64,000 nt of DNA from contig NZ_FQUD01000001.1 of the NCBI RefSeq assembly GCF_900128945.1, positions 1,601,450 through 1,665,449 of the forward strand, read 5' to 3'. Numbering within the stretch: position 1 is the stretch's first letter; each line of letters opens with the position of its first letter. Positions 44,055 through 51,334 of the stretch are shown piece after piece. Source of the DNA: Chryseobacterium sp. OV279 (lineage in GTDB: Bacteria > Bacteroidota > Bacteroidia > Flavobacteriales > Weeksellaceae). The translations under genes and the position numbers were made by a program. Under the pieces are notes generated by a model. The model saw nothing but the letters and a program-made list of their open reading frames with translations. It had not been told where the DNA came from and made no database searches.

Positions 44055-44993
44055 ATGAGAAAATATATTTTAGCTGTGATATTGGGATTTTTACTCTCAG
44101 GTCCTGTTTCAGCTTGTCTTAATGGGGATACTAAACTGTTGGCCACCGGTGAAATGCTGTTTGAAGATCATGAAGGATATGTACCTTACGGACATGATTT
44201 TGGAGGGGAGCAGCGTTTAAAAGAATTGTTAGTGAGACTTGAAAAAGGATATAAGGAAACTAAAGATATAAATTACCTGTCAGATCAGGGGTATGTTTTG
44301 ATTTTACAGGGGAAATACCAGAAAGCAGTTGATTTATACAAAAAAATTGAATCTATGACTCCCGGGAGATATTCTACAGCTTCCAATATGGGAACCGCTT
44401 ATGAATTGCTGGGAAATGATAAGGAAGCTTTACGTTGGATTGAAAAATCGGTGGAGATCAGTTCGAAATCTCATCTTTATTCAGAATGGATTCATGTTAA
44501 TATTTTAAAGGCTAAACTTAAAGGCGAAAAATATTTTACTTCCCAAAATTTGATCAAGACTGATTTTGGAAAAGAAGATATTCCGAAATCAACATTGAAC
44601 GAAGAAAATTTGGAGATCCTTAGAGAGCAGCTTTATTATCAGTTAAATGAAAGGATATCTTTTGTACAGCCTAAAGATAAAATAGTGGCTCAGCTTCTTT
44701 TTGATCTTGGAAATATTTCTTATTTGCTGGCAGATAAAGATGGTGCCCGGGAAAATTTTGAAAAGGCAAAGGAATATGGTTTTGATGATCCTATTCTGAA
44801 AATAAGAACTGAACTTTATAATCCGCCTATTATTGATCACACAAAAAAGGAAGTTAAAAAAGAGCTGAAATTTCAAACGAAACAGGTCAGAAGATCCCAA
44901 CTTATAGGGATTGTTATTTCTGTTTTTGCCCTCATGTTTTCAGGACTGATTGTTTTTATTTTCAGAAAGAAGATATTCCTAATGCTTAAATAG
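44055..44993 (+). CDS. Exported TPR-repeat protein with C-terminal membrane anchor
   Basis: A 312-residue protein with a signal peptide (MRKYILAVILGFLLSGPVSA), several tetratricopeptide repeats (about 75-130: NYLSDQGYVLILQGKYQKAV and YSTASNMGTAYELLGNDKEA; about 215-245: LFDLGNISYLLADKDGAREN), and a transmembrane helix near the C-terminus (LIGIVISVFALMFSGLIVFI) followed by basic residues. The TPRs therefore face the periplasm, tethered by the tail. Such scaffolds bind protein partners; none can be named. The small gene at 45001 follows after 7 bases, likely in one operon. The N-terminal mature region has one Cys (SACLNGDTK). Confidence 0.82.
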   Translation: MRKYILAVILGFLLSGPVSACLNGDTKLLATGEMLFEDHEGYVPYGHDFGGEQRLKELLVRLEKGYKETKDINYLSDQGYVLILQGKYQKAVDLYKKIESMTPGRYSTASNMGTAYELLGNDKEALRWIEKSVEISSKSHLYSEWIHVNILKAKLKGEKYFTSQNLIKTDFGKEDIPKSTLNEENLEILREQLYYQLNERISFVQPKDKIVAQLLFDLGNISYLLADKDGARENFEKAKEYGFDDPILKIRTELYNPPIIDHTKKEVKKELKFQTKQVRRSQLIGIVISVFALMFSGLIVFIFRKKIFLMLK

Positions 44994-45000
44994 AATTATA

Positions 45001-45459
45001 TTGAAAAGATATATAACCCAAATTAGTAACAAACAACTTGTCTTAGTTTCAGAAGATCAAAAAGAGATTGGGAGGATTGTAGAACTCAATAAGTTCTTTT
45101 CTTCAGGACATTATATTATTTTCAATTCCAGAAGCTACGATATAAAAAATGTAGGTTTTCTGAAGAATGATGCAGAACTTTTTAATTCCAAAGGCGTCAT
45201 TTATTTTACAGACTTGGGAAAAGAAAGAATCATTAAGTCCGGAGCAGATGTTAGAATTTATAATTTCAAGTTGAGTAAAGCCAATCAGCTATTCGAGAAA
45301 GGAAAACTGTTGATAGAAATAATTACCGAAGAGAAAAAGAAACTTAAATATCCCACTTATCACGTTGAACTTGATGAATCGGTTGATGATTTACTGGCGT
45401 TGTTTTTCTTACATTATTCTACGCAGGAGTTTAGTTCTATTGGTGGAGATGGGGATTAG
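45001..45459 (+). CDS. Soluble protein of unknown function, TTG start
   Basis: A 152-residue cytoplasmic protein not recognised by me. It begins at TTG 45001, seven bases after the TPR gene stop. No in-frame ATG lies upstream, and the protein-like text begins straight away (MKRYITQISNKQLVLVSEDQ). The pattern is beta-rich early on (HYIIFNSRSYDIKN) with a helical C-terminal part (ESVDDLLALFFLHYS). It resembles a small ligand- or lipid-binding beta protein with a helical tail, which is only an impression. Its position suggests it works with the TPR protein. Confidence 0.66.
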   Translation: MKRYITQISNKQLVLVSEDQKEIGRIVELNKFFSSGHYIIFNSRSYDIKNVGFLKNDAELFNSKGVIYFTDLGKERIIKSGADVRIYNFKLSKANQLFEKGKLLIEIITEEKKKLKYPTYHVELDESVDDLLALFFLHYSTQEFSSIGGDGD

Positions 45460-45536
45460 ATATTGGTGAAATTATAGAGAACAGTGGCGAGAATGGTATC
45501 CCTCCGAATGGAAGTGTGAAAATGGTTAAAGAAATA

Positions 45537-45566
45537 TCGCGCAGATTTTGCAGATAGTGCTGATTC
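45537..45566. repeat. CGCAGAT-family dispersed repeat (short copy)
   Basis: CGCGCAGATTTTGCAGATAG with a third diverged word. A poor right arm (GGCTGCTGATC) follows. Part of the 585-base repeat-filled gap 45460-46044. Confidence 0.5.
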
Positions 45567-45587
45567 TTTTATTGGCTGCTGATCTAA

Positions 45588-45618
45588 ACCTTATAGGTTT
45601 TTAAAACCTATAAGATTT
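45588..45618. repeat. Palindromic repeat CTTATAGGTTT/AAACCTATAAG
   Basis: An 11-bp inverted repeat (45590-45600 with 45604-45614), symmetrical on both strands. It could fold as a hairpin and might act as a weak terminator for the operon 44055-45459. Confidence 0.6.
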
Positions 45619-45650
45619 GATGGTAATAATTATTGAAAAGGAATTTTTCT

Positions 45651-45862
45651 GTTGGAAAAGAGCAAAGACGCAAGGCATTATAAGCTATGTGAATATTTAA
45701 GACGCAAGAAAATCGAAGATTTTCAGCTAGGAGAATGGGGTGAGATTGCTTCGTCGCTTTGCTCCTCGCAATGATGGCGGTACTCAATTTTATCGGAGAT
45801 AAAATCTTTGCGCCTTACAACGTATTTTTGTCATAAAATTTGTGTCTTTGCGCTGTTCCAAC
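45651..45862. repeat. MITE-like element with 19-bp terminal inverted repeats
   Basis: Left end GTTGGAAAAGAGCAAAGAC (45651-45669), right end the reverse complement with two mismatches (45844-45862): 212 bases, no coding frame. Internal 45784-45821 matches 61741-61778 in reverse complement at 36 of 38 positions. A hairpin GAAAATC-GAA-GATTTTC and a G+C-richer core (GCTTCGTCGCTTTGCTCCTC) are inside. No flanking direct duplication could be fixed. Confidence 0.6.
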
Positions 45863-45913
45863 TAGAAAACTGTTTTCTGCTTTGTTGGACAGTCGCAATG
45901 GTACAAAGTTTTT

Positions 45914-45964
45914 AAGCTGTATAATATTTGAGGTGCAAGAAAATCCAAGATTTTCAACAAGGCT
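45914..45964. repeat. Second partial copy of the same repeat
   Basis: This matches 45682-45731 in the same orientation (GCAAGAAAATC-AAGATTTTCA core), apparently a local partial duplication of the 212-base element. A reverse-strand relative lies at 61829-61885. Confidence 0.5.
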
Positions 45965-46044
45965 GAAATGTTCCAACATAAGTATTTCAAGATAACCTTT
46001 CCAACCTTTCCCATCATTCCCGTATCTCTATATAAAAAGAGACT

Positions 46045-46776
46045 ATGAAAATCACCATACCAAAACCATGTCATGAAAACTGGAATGCCATGACACCCGA
46101 AGAAAAAGGAAGATTCTGTTCCGTCTGTTCCAAAACCGTACGGGATTTTACCGTTGCTTCGGACCGGGAAATAATAGAAGCTTTTTCTGATCCTTCAGAG
46201 GATATTTGCGGAAACTTTTATGAATCTCAGCTGAACAGAAATCTGCAGTATTCTTATCTCAATTCATTATTTACAAAGTTTGCGGTCGGTTTTATATTGA
46301 CAACAGGAGGGTTTGTTTCCGTAAATGCTCAGCAAAATACGGTCAAGGATACTTTAAAGACAGAAGAGATAAGAGAAATTGTATTTTCTGGATTTAATAA
46401 GCAGAAAAACCAAAAATTATTGGGAGCTGTTTCAATCATTCCGGGAAATGCTTTAAACAACACTAAAGAAGGCAGCGCAAAAGAAATCCAGCCGAAAGTG
46501 CAGGGATTAATTATTAATCAGATGCCGGAGAATCGTCAGGATAGAACACCGATTAGAATCGGAGGCGCACATGCTACTATGAGAGACGATCAGAAGCCTT
46601 TGGTTGTGGTGAATAAAAAAATAATCAGTTTTAAGGACCTTCAGGAAATAGATCCGAATATTATAAAAACGATGAATGTTCTGAAAGGTGCTTCTGCCAC
46701 TGCAGTTTACGGCTCACAGGCCCAAAATGGTGTCATTGTCATCACCACAAAAAAGAAAGGAAAGCTGAAAAAGTAA
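46045..46776 (+). CDS. TonB-plug protein with N-terminal Cys motif, no barrel
   Basis: A 243-residue protein with an unusual layout. Residues 1-60 contain a conserved-looking Cys motif (CHENW near residue 9, then GRFCSVCSKTVRDFT, a CxxC, and CGNFYE further on), suggesting metal binding. Residues about 75-95 are hydrophobic (FAVGFILTTGGFVSVNAQ), a possible single transmembrane span. The C-terminal half is a TonB-dependent-receptor plug domain (residues about 125-240, ending TAVYGSQAQNGVIVITTKKK), but there is no following barrel. Known TonB/plug proteins of Flavobacteria with this N-terminus exist, I believe, as signalling or energy-coupling partners; the role here is unclear. It has its own terminator. 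Confidence 0.72.
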   Translation: MKITIPKPCHENWNAMTPEEKGRFCSVCSKTVRDFTVASDREIIEAFSDPSEDICGNFYESQLNRNLQYSYLNSLFTKFAVGFILTTGGFVSVNAQQNTVKDTLKTEEIREIVFSGFNKQKNQKLLGAVSIIPGNALNNTKEGSAKEIQPKVQGLIINQMPENRQDRTPIRIGGAHATMRDDQKPLVVVNKKIISFKDLQEIDPNIIKTMNVLKGASATAVYGSQAQNGVIVITTKKKGKLKK

Positions 46777-46816
46777 TGAGCTCCGGCGATCGAAGATCGC
46801 CGAAGCTCATTTTAAA
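46777..46816 (+). terminator. Strong hairpin after the plug gene
   Basis: ATGAGCT plus CGGCGATC, loop GAA, GATCGCCG and AGCTCAT, then TTTTAAA; it begins at the stop codon. Located between convergent genes, it can serve both. Confidence 0.88.
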
Positions 46817-46835
46817 TTATTACAAAAGCAAAAGC

Positions 46836-47408
46836 TTATTTTTTCACAGCTGCAATCGCCGCTTCATAATTCGGTTCCTGCGAAATATCAGCAACCTGTT
46901 CTTCATAAATGATTTTTCCAGAAGGATCGATTACCACAACAGCTCTGCTTAAAAGACCTTTCATCACAGAGTCTGTGATTTCCACGCCATACGTTTTACC
47001 GAAATCTGAACGGAAATCTGAAAGCATCACTACATTTTTGATTCCCTCAGCACCACAAAATCTTTTCTGGGCAAAAGGAAGATCCTTAGAGATACAAAGA
47101 ACAACCGTATTGGGAATACTCGCTGCATCTTCATTAAAATGATGGACAGATGCTGAACAAACACCTGTATCTACACTTGGAAAAATATTCAGGATCAAGT
47201 ACTTTCCTTTGTAAGAATCAAGCGTCTGATCTTTCATCGTAACGTCTGTAAGCGTAAACTTCGGAGCTGCTTTATTCACTGCCGGCAGTTTGGCGTAAGT
47301 ATGGACCGGTTTTCCTCCCATCAGAACAGTATTCGCTGTTTTGCTATTTTGAGCGAAAATAAATGCTGAGAAAAACAATAAGGTGCTGAAAGCTAATTTT
47401 GAAAACAT
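46836..47408 (-). CDS. tpx: Exported thiol peroxidase
   Basis: An atypical 2-Cys peroxiredoxin that reduces peroxides, especially lipid hydroperoxides. The 190-residue product is about 22 residues longer than E. coli Tpx because of an N-terminal signal peptide (MFSKLAFSTLLFFSAFIFAQ). The peroxidatic Cys84 is in PSVDTGVCSASV and the resolving Cys118 in RFCGAEGI, 34 residues apart as in E. coli (61 and 95). An exported form should act in the periplasm, so it needs a periplasmic thiol reductant. The gene stands alone with a good promoter upstream. Confidence 0.92.
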   Translation of the reverse strand: MFSKLAFSTLLFFSAFIFAQNSKTANTVLMGGKPVHTYAKLPAVNKAAPKFTLTDVTMKDQTLDSYKGKYLILNIFPSVDTGVCSASVHHFNEDAASIPNTVVLCISKDLPFAQKRFCGAEGIKNVVMLSDFRSDFGKTYGVEITDSVMKGLLSRAVVVIDPSGKIIYEEQVADISQEPNYEAAIAAVKK

Positions 47409-47486
47409 GAAATTTTATTTTCAGTAAAATTATTCATTTTTTCAGTACCGGACATTAATTTTAATTCAAACACCCGCCAAATAGAA

Positions 47487-47518
47487 CAAATCTATCAACC
47501 GTCTGTTTTTAAAACCAA
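47487..47518 (-). promoter_or_regulatory. Promoter for tpx
   Basis: Minus strand: TTG (47518-47516), 21 bases, TAGATTTG (47494-47487), a full match to TTG-N17-23-TAnnTTTG. It lies about 79 bases before the start codon. Confidence 0.65.
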
Positions 47519-47584
47519 TTTTAACGGCTACCTTTATTCTGTTTAATTTTAGAATGACACTCAATTATCAAAAAATAAAAATTT

Positions 47585-49213
47585 ATGGATTCAGTCAATA
47601 AGCCGTTATTTCAGGATATTTTTAAAAGTGAAAGCGAAATCCCGGAAGAATTTAAAGTGCAGGAGATTCATCAGAAAGTATATCTTCTCAATGGAGAACT
47701 GGTAGAATGGAAAGGGGAGGTTCAGGAGATTTACTCGCCGGTCTGCATTCCTACAGAAAACGGTCTTGAGAGAAAACTGCTGGGAAGTATCCCGAATATC
47801 AGCCCTAAAGAAGCGATGGAAGTTCTTGAAGCTTCCGTTAAAGCCTATGATAATGGCCTGGGAGAATGGCCGACTATGTCTGTAGAAGGACGTATTCAGT
47901 GTATGCAAAAATTTGTTTATCTGATGATCGAGCAGCGTGATCTTGTGATTAAACTTTTAATGTGGGAAATCGGGAAAACTTTGGCAGATTCTACCAAAGA
48001 ATTCGACAGGACTGTAGATTATATCAACCAGACTATTGATGCCCTGAAAGACTTGGACAGAGAATCCTCCCGTTTCCAGGAAGCTGAAGGAACCATCGCA
48101 CAGATCAGAAGAGCTCCGCTGGGCGTTGTGTTGAGTATGGGACCATTTAATTATCCTTTAAATGAGATCTTCACGACACTGATTCCCGCACTGATCATGG
48201 GAAATACCATTTTGTTTAAACTTCCAAAGCATGGTGTTTTGGCTCATTATCCATTACTGAACGCCTTTAAAGAAGCCTTCCCGAAAGGAACCGTCAACAC
48301 GCTTTACGGCAAAGGTTCAGAGATCATTACTCCCATTATGGAAAGTGGAAAAGTAAATGTTCTGGCCTTTATCGGATCCAGCAAGGTAGCCAACGGACTG
48401 AAAAAACTGCATCCTAAAGTAAACCGTCTCCGTGCTATTCTGAGTCTTGATGCCAAAAATGCAGCCATCGTAACTAAAAACGCAGATCTGAATGTAGCCG
48501 TAAGCGAATGTATTTTGGGGGCATTGTCATTCAACGGACAGCGCTGTACCGCATTGAAACTGATCTTTGTTCAGAAAGAAATTGCCGAAGAATTTACCCA
48601 AAAATTAAGTGCTGCTGTTTCTGCATTGAAACCAGGGCTTCCATGGGAAAAAGATGTAAAGGTGACACCGCTTCCTGAAGTGAATAAACCACCGTATCTG
48701 AAAGAATGTATTGATGATGCTTTGGCTAAAGGTGCGAAAGTTTTAAATGAAAACGGAGGATTTACAGAAGAATCTTTTGTCTTTCCTGCTGTAGTCTTTC
48801 CGGTCAGCAGTGATATGAAACTGTATCACGAAGAGCAGTTCGGTCCGGTCATTCCGGTGGTCCCGTTTGAAGATATTGAAGAACCTATCGATTATCAGGT
48901 GAATGCATCGCATGGAATGCAGGTGAGTATTTTCAGCGAAGATCCTCAGGAAGTTTCCAGGCTGATCGATCCGTTTGTGAATCTGGTAAGCCGTGTTAAT
49001 ATCAACTGCCAGGCACAGCGTGGTCCGGATGTTTTTCCGTTCACCGGAAGGAAAGACAGTGCGGAAGGAACGCTATCTGTTTTTGATGCCCTTCGTTCAT
49101 TTTCTATCCGGTCGCTGGTGGCTGCAAAACTGACAGATTCCAACAAGAAACTGCTGAATACCATTGTCAGAGAACACGATTCTAATTTTTTAAGTACAGA
49201 CTATATTTTCTAG
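47585..49213 (+). CDS. gapN: NADP-dependent non-phosphorylating glyceraldehyde-3-phosphate dehydrogenase
   Basis: An aldehyde dehydrogenase of the GapN group, oxidising glyceraldehyde-3-phosphate directly to 3-phosphoglycerate with NADPH production and no ATP. The 542-residue chain has the ALDH nucleotide motif PFNYPLNEIF, the NAD(P)-fold FIGSSKVANGLKK and the catalytic Cys321 in FNGQRCTALK. The usual Glu of the ELGGK motif is replaced: here the segment is LSLDAKNAAIV, with Ser at the Glu position and an Asp two residues later. The family assignment rests on overall text and length. It stands alone and ends with no obvious terminator before the ECF sigma gene. Confidence 0.85.
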   Translation: MDSVNKPLFQDIFKSESEIPEEFKVQEIHQKVYLLNGELVEWKGEVQEIYSPVCIPTENGLERKLLGSIPNISPKEAMEVLEASVKAYDNGLGEWPTMSVEGRIQCMQKFVYLMIEQRDLVIKLLMWEIGKTLADSTKEFDRTVDYINQTIDALKDLDRESSRFQEAEGTIAQIRRAPLGVVLSMGPFNYPLNEIFTTLIPALIMGNTILFKLPKHGVLAHYPLLNAFKEAFPKGTVNTLYGKGSEIITPIMESGKVNVLAFIGSSKVANGLKKLHPKVNRLRAILSLDAKNAAIVTKNADLNVAVSECILGALSFNGQRCTALKLIFVQKEIAEEFTQKLSAAVSALKPGLPWEKDVKVTPLPEVNKPPYLKECIDDALAKGAKVLNENGGFTEESFVFPAVVFPVSSDMKLYHEEQFGPVIPVVPFEDIEEPIDYQVNASHGMQVSIFSEDPQEVSRLIDPFVNLVSRVNINCQAQRGPDVFPFTGRKDSAEGTLSVFDALRSFSIRSLVAAKLTDSNKKLLNTIVREHDSNFLSTDYIF

Positions 49214-49368
49214 GCAGATTTTTCGGATCTACTTAACATAAAATAATAATCCTCATTAAATTTCTTTATTTTTTGAGGATTTTGTATTTTGACACGTGGA
49301 GTTTTTAGTTTTTGTGTTAAAATTGTAGTATTTACTTTTAATACTGCTGTACGAGTAGAGTTTCGAGC

Positions 49369-49878
49369 ATGTCTTTAATGGAAAAAGAATTTTTAGAGAA
49401 AATTGAAAAACACAAAGGTGTTATTTTCAAGATCTCTAAAATGTATATGGACGATCAGGATGATCAGAATGATCTTTATCAGGAGATCATTTACCAGGCC
49501 TGGAAATCATACGGCGATTTCCAGAGGAGAAGTGACTTCTCTACATGGCTCTACCGGACTGCGCTTAATACGGCGATTGTATTTCTGCGTAGCGAAAAAA
49601 AACGTAGTTTTATACAAAATCAGGGGATAGAAGATCTTGTTGTTCCGCAAGAATCCTATAATGATGCAGATGATAGAAATATGAAGCTGATGTATGAAGC
49701 GATCCACCAGCTCAGCCCTATAGACAAGGCGCTTATTTTTTTCTTTTTGGAAGATTTCCCCGGCAAAGAAATTGCCCGCCAGCTGGGAATCACAGAAGTG
49801 AATGCCCGAGTAAAAATGAACCGGGCAAAAACAAAACTGAAGGAAATCATTGAAAAGCAGAAGAGCGACAAGATTTAA
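49369..49878 (+). CDS. ECF-type RNA polymerase sigma factor (second system)
   Basis: A 169-residue ECF sigma factor. Region 2 includes MYMDDQDDQNDLYQEIIYQA and YGDFQRRSDFSTWLYRTALN. Region 4 includes SPIDKALIFFFLEDFPGKEI and the HTH ITEVNARVKMNRAKTKLKEI. The following membrane protein starts 10 bases after the stop and is a candidate regulator or target. A second, decayed copy of this pair lies at 53446-53746. The start at 49369 matches that copy's N-terminus (MNSLEHEF against MSLMEKEF). No TGTAACATTTTT-type motif precedes this gene. Confidence 0.9.
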   Translation: MSLMEKEFLEKIEKHKGVIFKISKMYMDDQDDQNDLYQEIIYQAWKSYGDFQRRSDFSTWLYRTALNTAIVFLRSEKKRSFIQNQGIEDLVVPQESYNDADDRNMKLMYEAIHQLSPIDKALIFFFLEDFPGKEIARQLGITEVNARVKMNRAKTKLKEIIEKQKSDKI

Positions 49879-49888
49879 AGCAAAACAA

Positions 49889-50704
49889 ATGGAGTTAGAA
49901 AATTTTAAACAACTTTGGGATAAAGACAACGGGCAGAATCTGCCTGAGATTTCTCTTGAGAAACAGCGTGAAATTCATTCGCCCATGCGGATGCTGAAGA
50001 TTAATATGCAGACAGAATTCTGGCTGATGGTCGTCACCCTGCCTATGCTTTTAATAGGGTTTCCGTTTGCTTCCGGAGATACCAATATTGTGATTATATC
50101 GGCATTTGTCGTCGTACTCACGCTTGCTTTTATCATTTATTTTTATTCCCGTTTTCTCAAACTTTATAAAATGCTCTGTAACAGCAGTATCAACACAAAT
50201 TATGATCTGTTTAACCTTAAAACACAACTTTTAATATCGAAAGAAATCTACATTTCCTATTATATTTCCTACATTCCTCTGGCTTTCCTGCTGTCACTTA
50301 TCAAGATCAACTTTCACTTTGAAATACAGTATAATCTTGCCATTTTCGGGATTAGCTTTCTCATTACGCTCATGCTGGTATGGTTTATCATCAGATATTG
50401 GATTTACTATATGTATGGACGTTATATAGAGGATGTTGTGCGTTTGGTGGATGAACTGAACGGCCTGGAAATAGAACCTAAAAAAGAGAGAAAAAACTCA
50501 TGGTTTGAACGTTCTCAAAGATTTTTTATGAATAAGTTGGGACTCCAGGGAAATATTCTGAATACTGTAATATGGTTTGTTTCGGTGTATATTTTTATCA
50601 TCATATTTCTGACTCTGGTGCTTCTGATTTTCATTATCATCGGTGTGAAACTTCATTTTATTGATCTGCAAACCCTTATGAAAGCGCTAGACAGGCTGAA
50701 TTAA
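49889..50704 (+). CDS. Membrane protein co-transcribed with the ECF sigma factor
   Basis: A 271-residue protein, soluble N-terminus (MELENFKQLWDKDNGQNLPE) then about five hydrophobic spans (WLMVVTLPMLLIGFPFA; IVIISAFVVVLTLAFIIYFY; YISYIPLAFLLSLIKI; FGISFLITLMLVWFIIRYW; FIIIFLTLVLLIFIIIGV). It follows the ECF sigma gene by 10 bases and is therefore a likely anti-sigma factor or sigma-linked membrane component. The N-terminal 45 residues resemble the soluble domain that binds sigma in such proteins. An ATG at 49850 is in frame but would overlap the sigma gene. A fragment resembling the WIYYMYGRYIEDVVRLVDEL region recurs in the pseudogene near 53700. Confidence 0.8.
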   Translation: MELENFKQLWDKDNGQNLPEISLEKQREIHSPMRMLKINMQTEFWLMVVTLPMLLIGFPFASGDTNIVIISAFVVVLTLAFIIYFYSRFLKLYKMLCNSSINTNYDLFNLKTQLLISKEIYISYYISYIPLAFLLSLIKINFHFEIQYNLAIFGISFLITLMLVWFIIRYWIYYMYGRYIEDVVRLVDELNGLEIEPKKERKNSWFERSQRFFMNKLGLQGNILNTVIWFVSVYIFIIIFLTLVLLIFIIIGVKLHFIDLQTLMKALDRLN

Positions 50705-50761
50705 TTTTCTCTGTACATCTTCCATCTTCAAACTTTCTGATATTTTTAAAAATACAAATAC

Positions 50762-50801
50762 AGTCCTGGTGAATTTTCCGCCAGGATTTATTTTTTTTTT
50801 A
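50762..50801 (+). terminator. Terminator of the sigma/membrane-protein operon
   Basis: TCCTGG (50764-50769) pairs with CCAGGA (50781-50786), then a T10 tract interrupted by one A. Confidence 0.85.
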
Positions 50802-50917
50802 AATAATAAATAAAGGATGCGATTATTGAAAACAAGCAGTACCAAAGGGTTCACAAAGCTTACGGAAAAATGAAAAAATATATTGTGGGTTTTTAATTAA
50901 AATTTTTCCCTAAATGG

Positions 50918-50947
50918 TGTAACATTTTTGCTTTTTTTCTACTAACT
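50918..50947 (+). promoter_or_regulatory. ECF-like promoter with no intact gene downstream
   Basis: TGTAACATTTTT (50918-50929), 9 bases, CTACTAACT (50939-50947), the same arrangement as at 51279. Only a 13-codon frame (ATG 50960) follows before a terminator near 51125, so the gene it served seems to be lost. Confidence 0.5.
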
Positions 50948-51124
50948 ATTAGAAATATAAAATGTTAGTGTCCAATTCGGACTTTGACTGTTCAAATTTT
51001 TAACTGACTGTTCAATTAAGATATAAGCCATTCATGAGTAGGTTTATAGATTAAAATTAATTCGTACAAAAACTTTGTTTAACTGAAGCATAAGTTGGAG
51101 TAAACTAAAAAAAACACACAATGG

Positions 51125-51160
51125 GGCCCTGCAGGAAATTTTCTGTTGGGTTTTTTTTTG
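51125..51160 (+). terminator. Terminator-like hairpin upstream of the M4 peptidase
   Basis: GCCCT, CAG and AAATTTT words pair to form a stem-loop (CCCTGCAGGAAATTTTCTGT...GGG) followed by T9. It has the same AAATTTTC loop style as the hairpins at 50762 and 53351. Confidence 0.65.
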
Positions 51161-51278
51161 TTCTGCTAAATTTTTTTTCTGAAAATTTTCAATGTTATGA
51201 AGATTATTTTATTTATTCGCGGATTACAGCTTTTTTTTTAATGAAATACAAAATAAAATAAGATAAATTTAAAAATTA

Positions 51279-51308
51279 TGTAACATTTTTTGGCTTTCTC
51301 TACTAACT
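51279..51308 (+). promoter_or_regulatory. ECF-like promoter for the M4 peptidase
   Basis: TGTAACATTTTT (51279-51290), 9 bases, CTACTAACT (51300-51308), 26 bases before the ATG at 51335. It matches the copies at 50918 and, less well, 53400. The TTG at 51290 lies inside it, so the longer reading frame from there is not used. Confidence 0.6.
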
Positions 51309-51334
51309 GTGAAATACCAAAAAAACAACGTAAA

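Noticed and set aside
50960..51001. Thirteen-codon frame after the ECF-like promoter at 50918
   Set aside because: Too short, with no signal peptide or motif. The promoter copy is real but its gene appears to be lost.
51290..51334. TTG start for the M4 peptidase
   Set aside because: It lies inside the ECF-like promoter; ATG 51335 gives a proper signal peptide.
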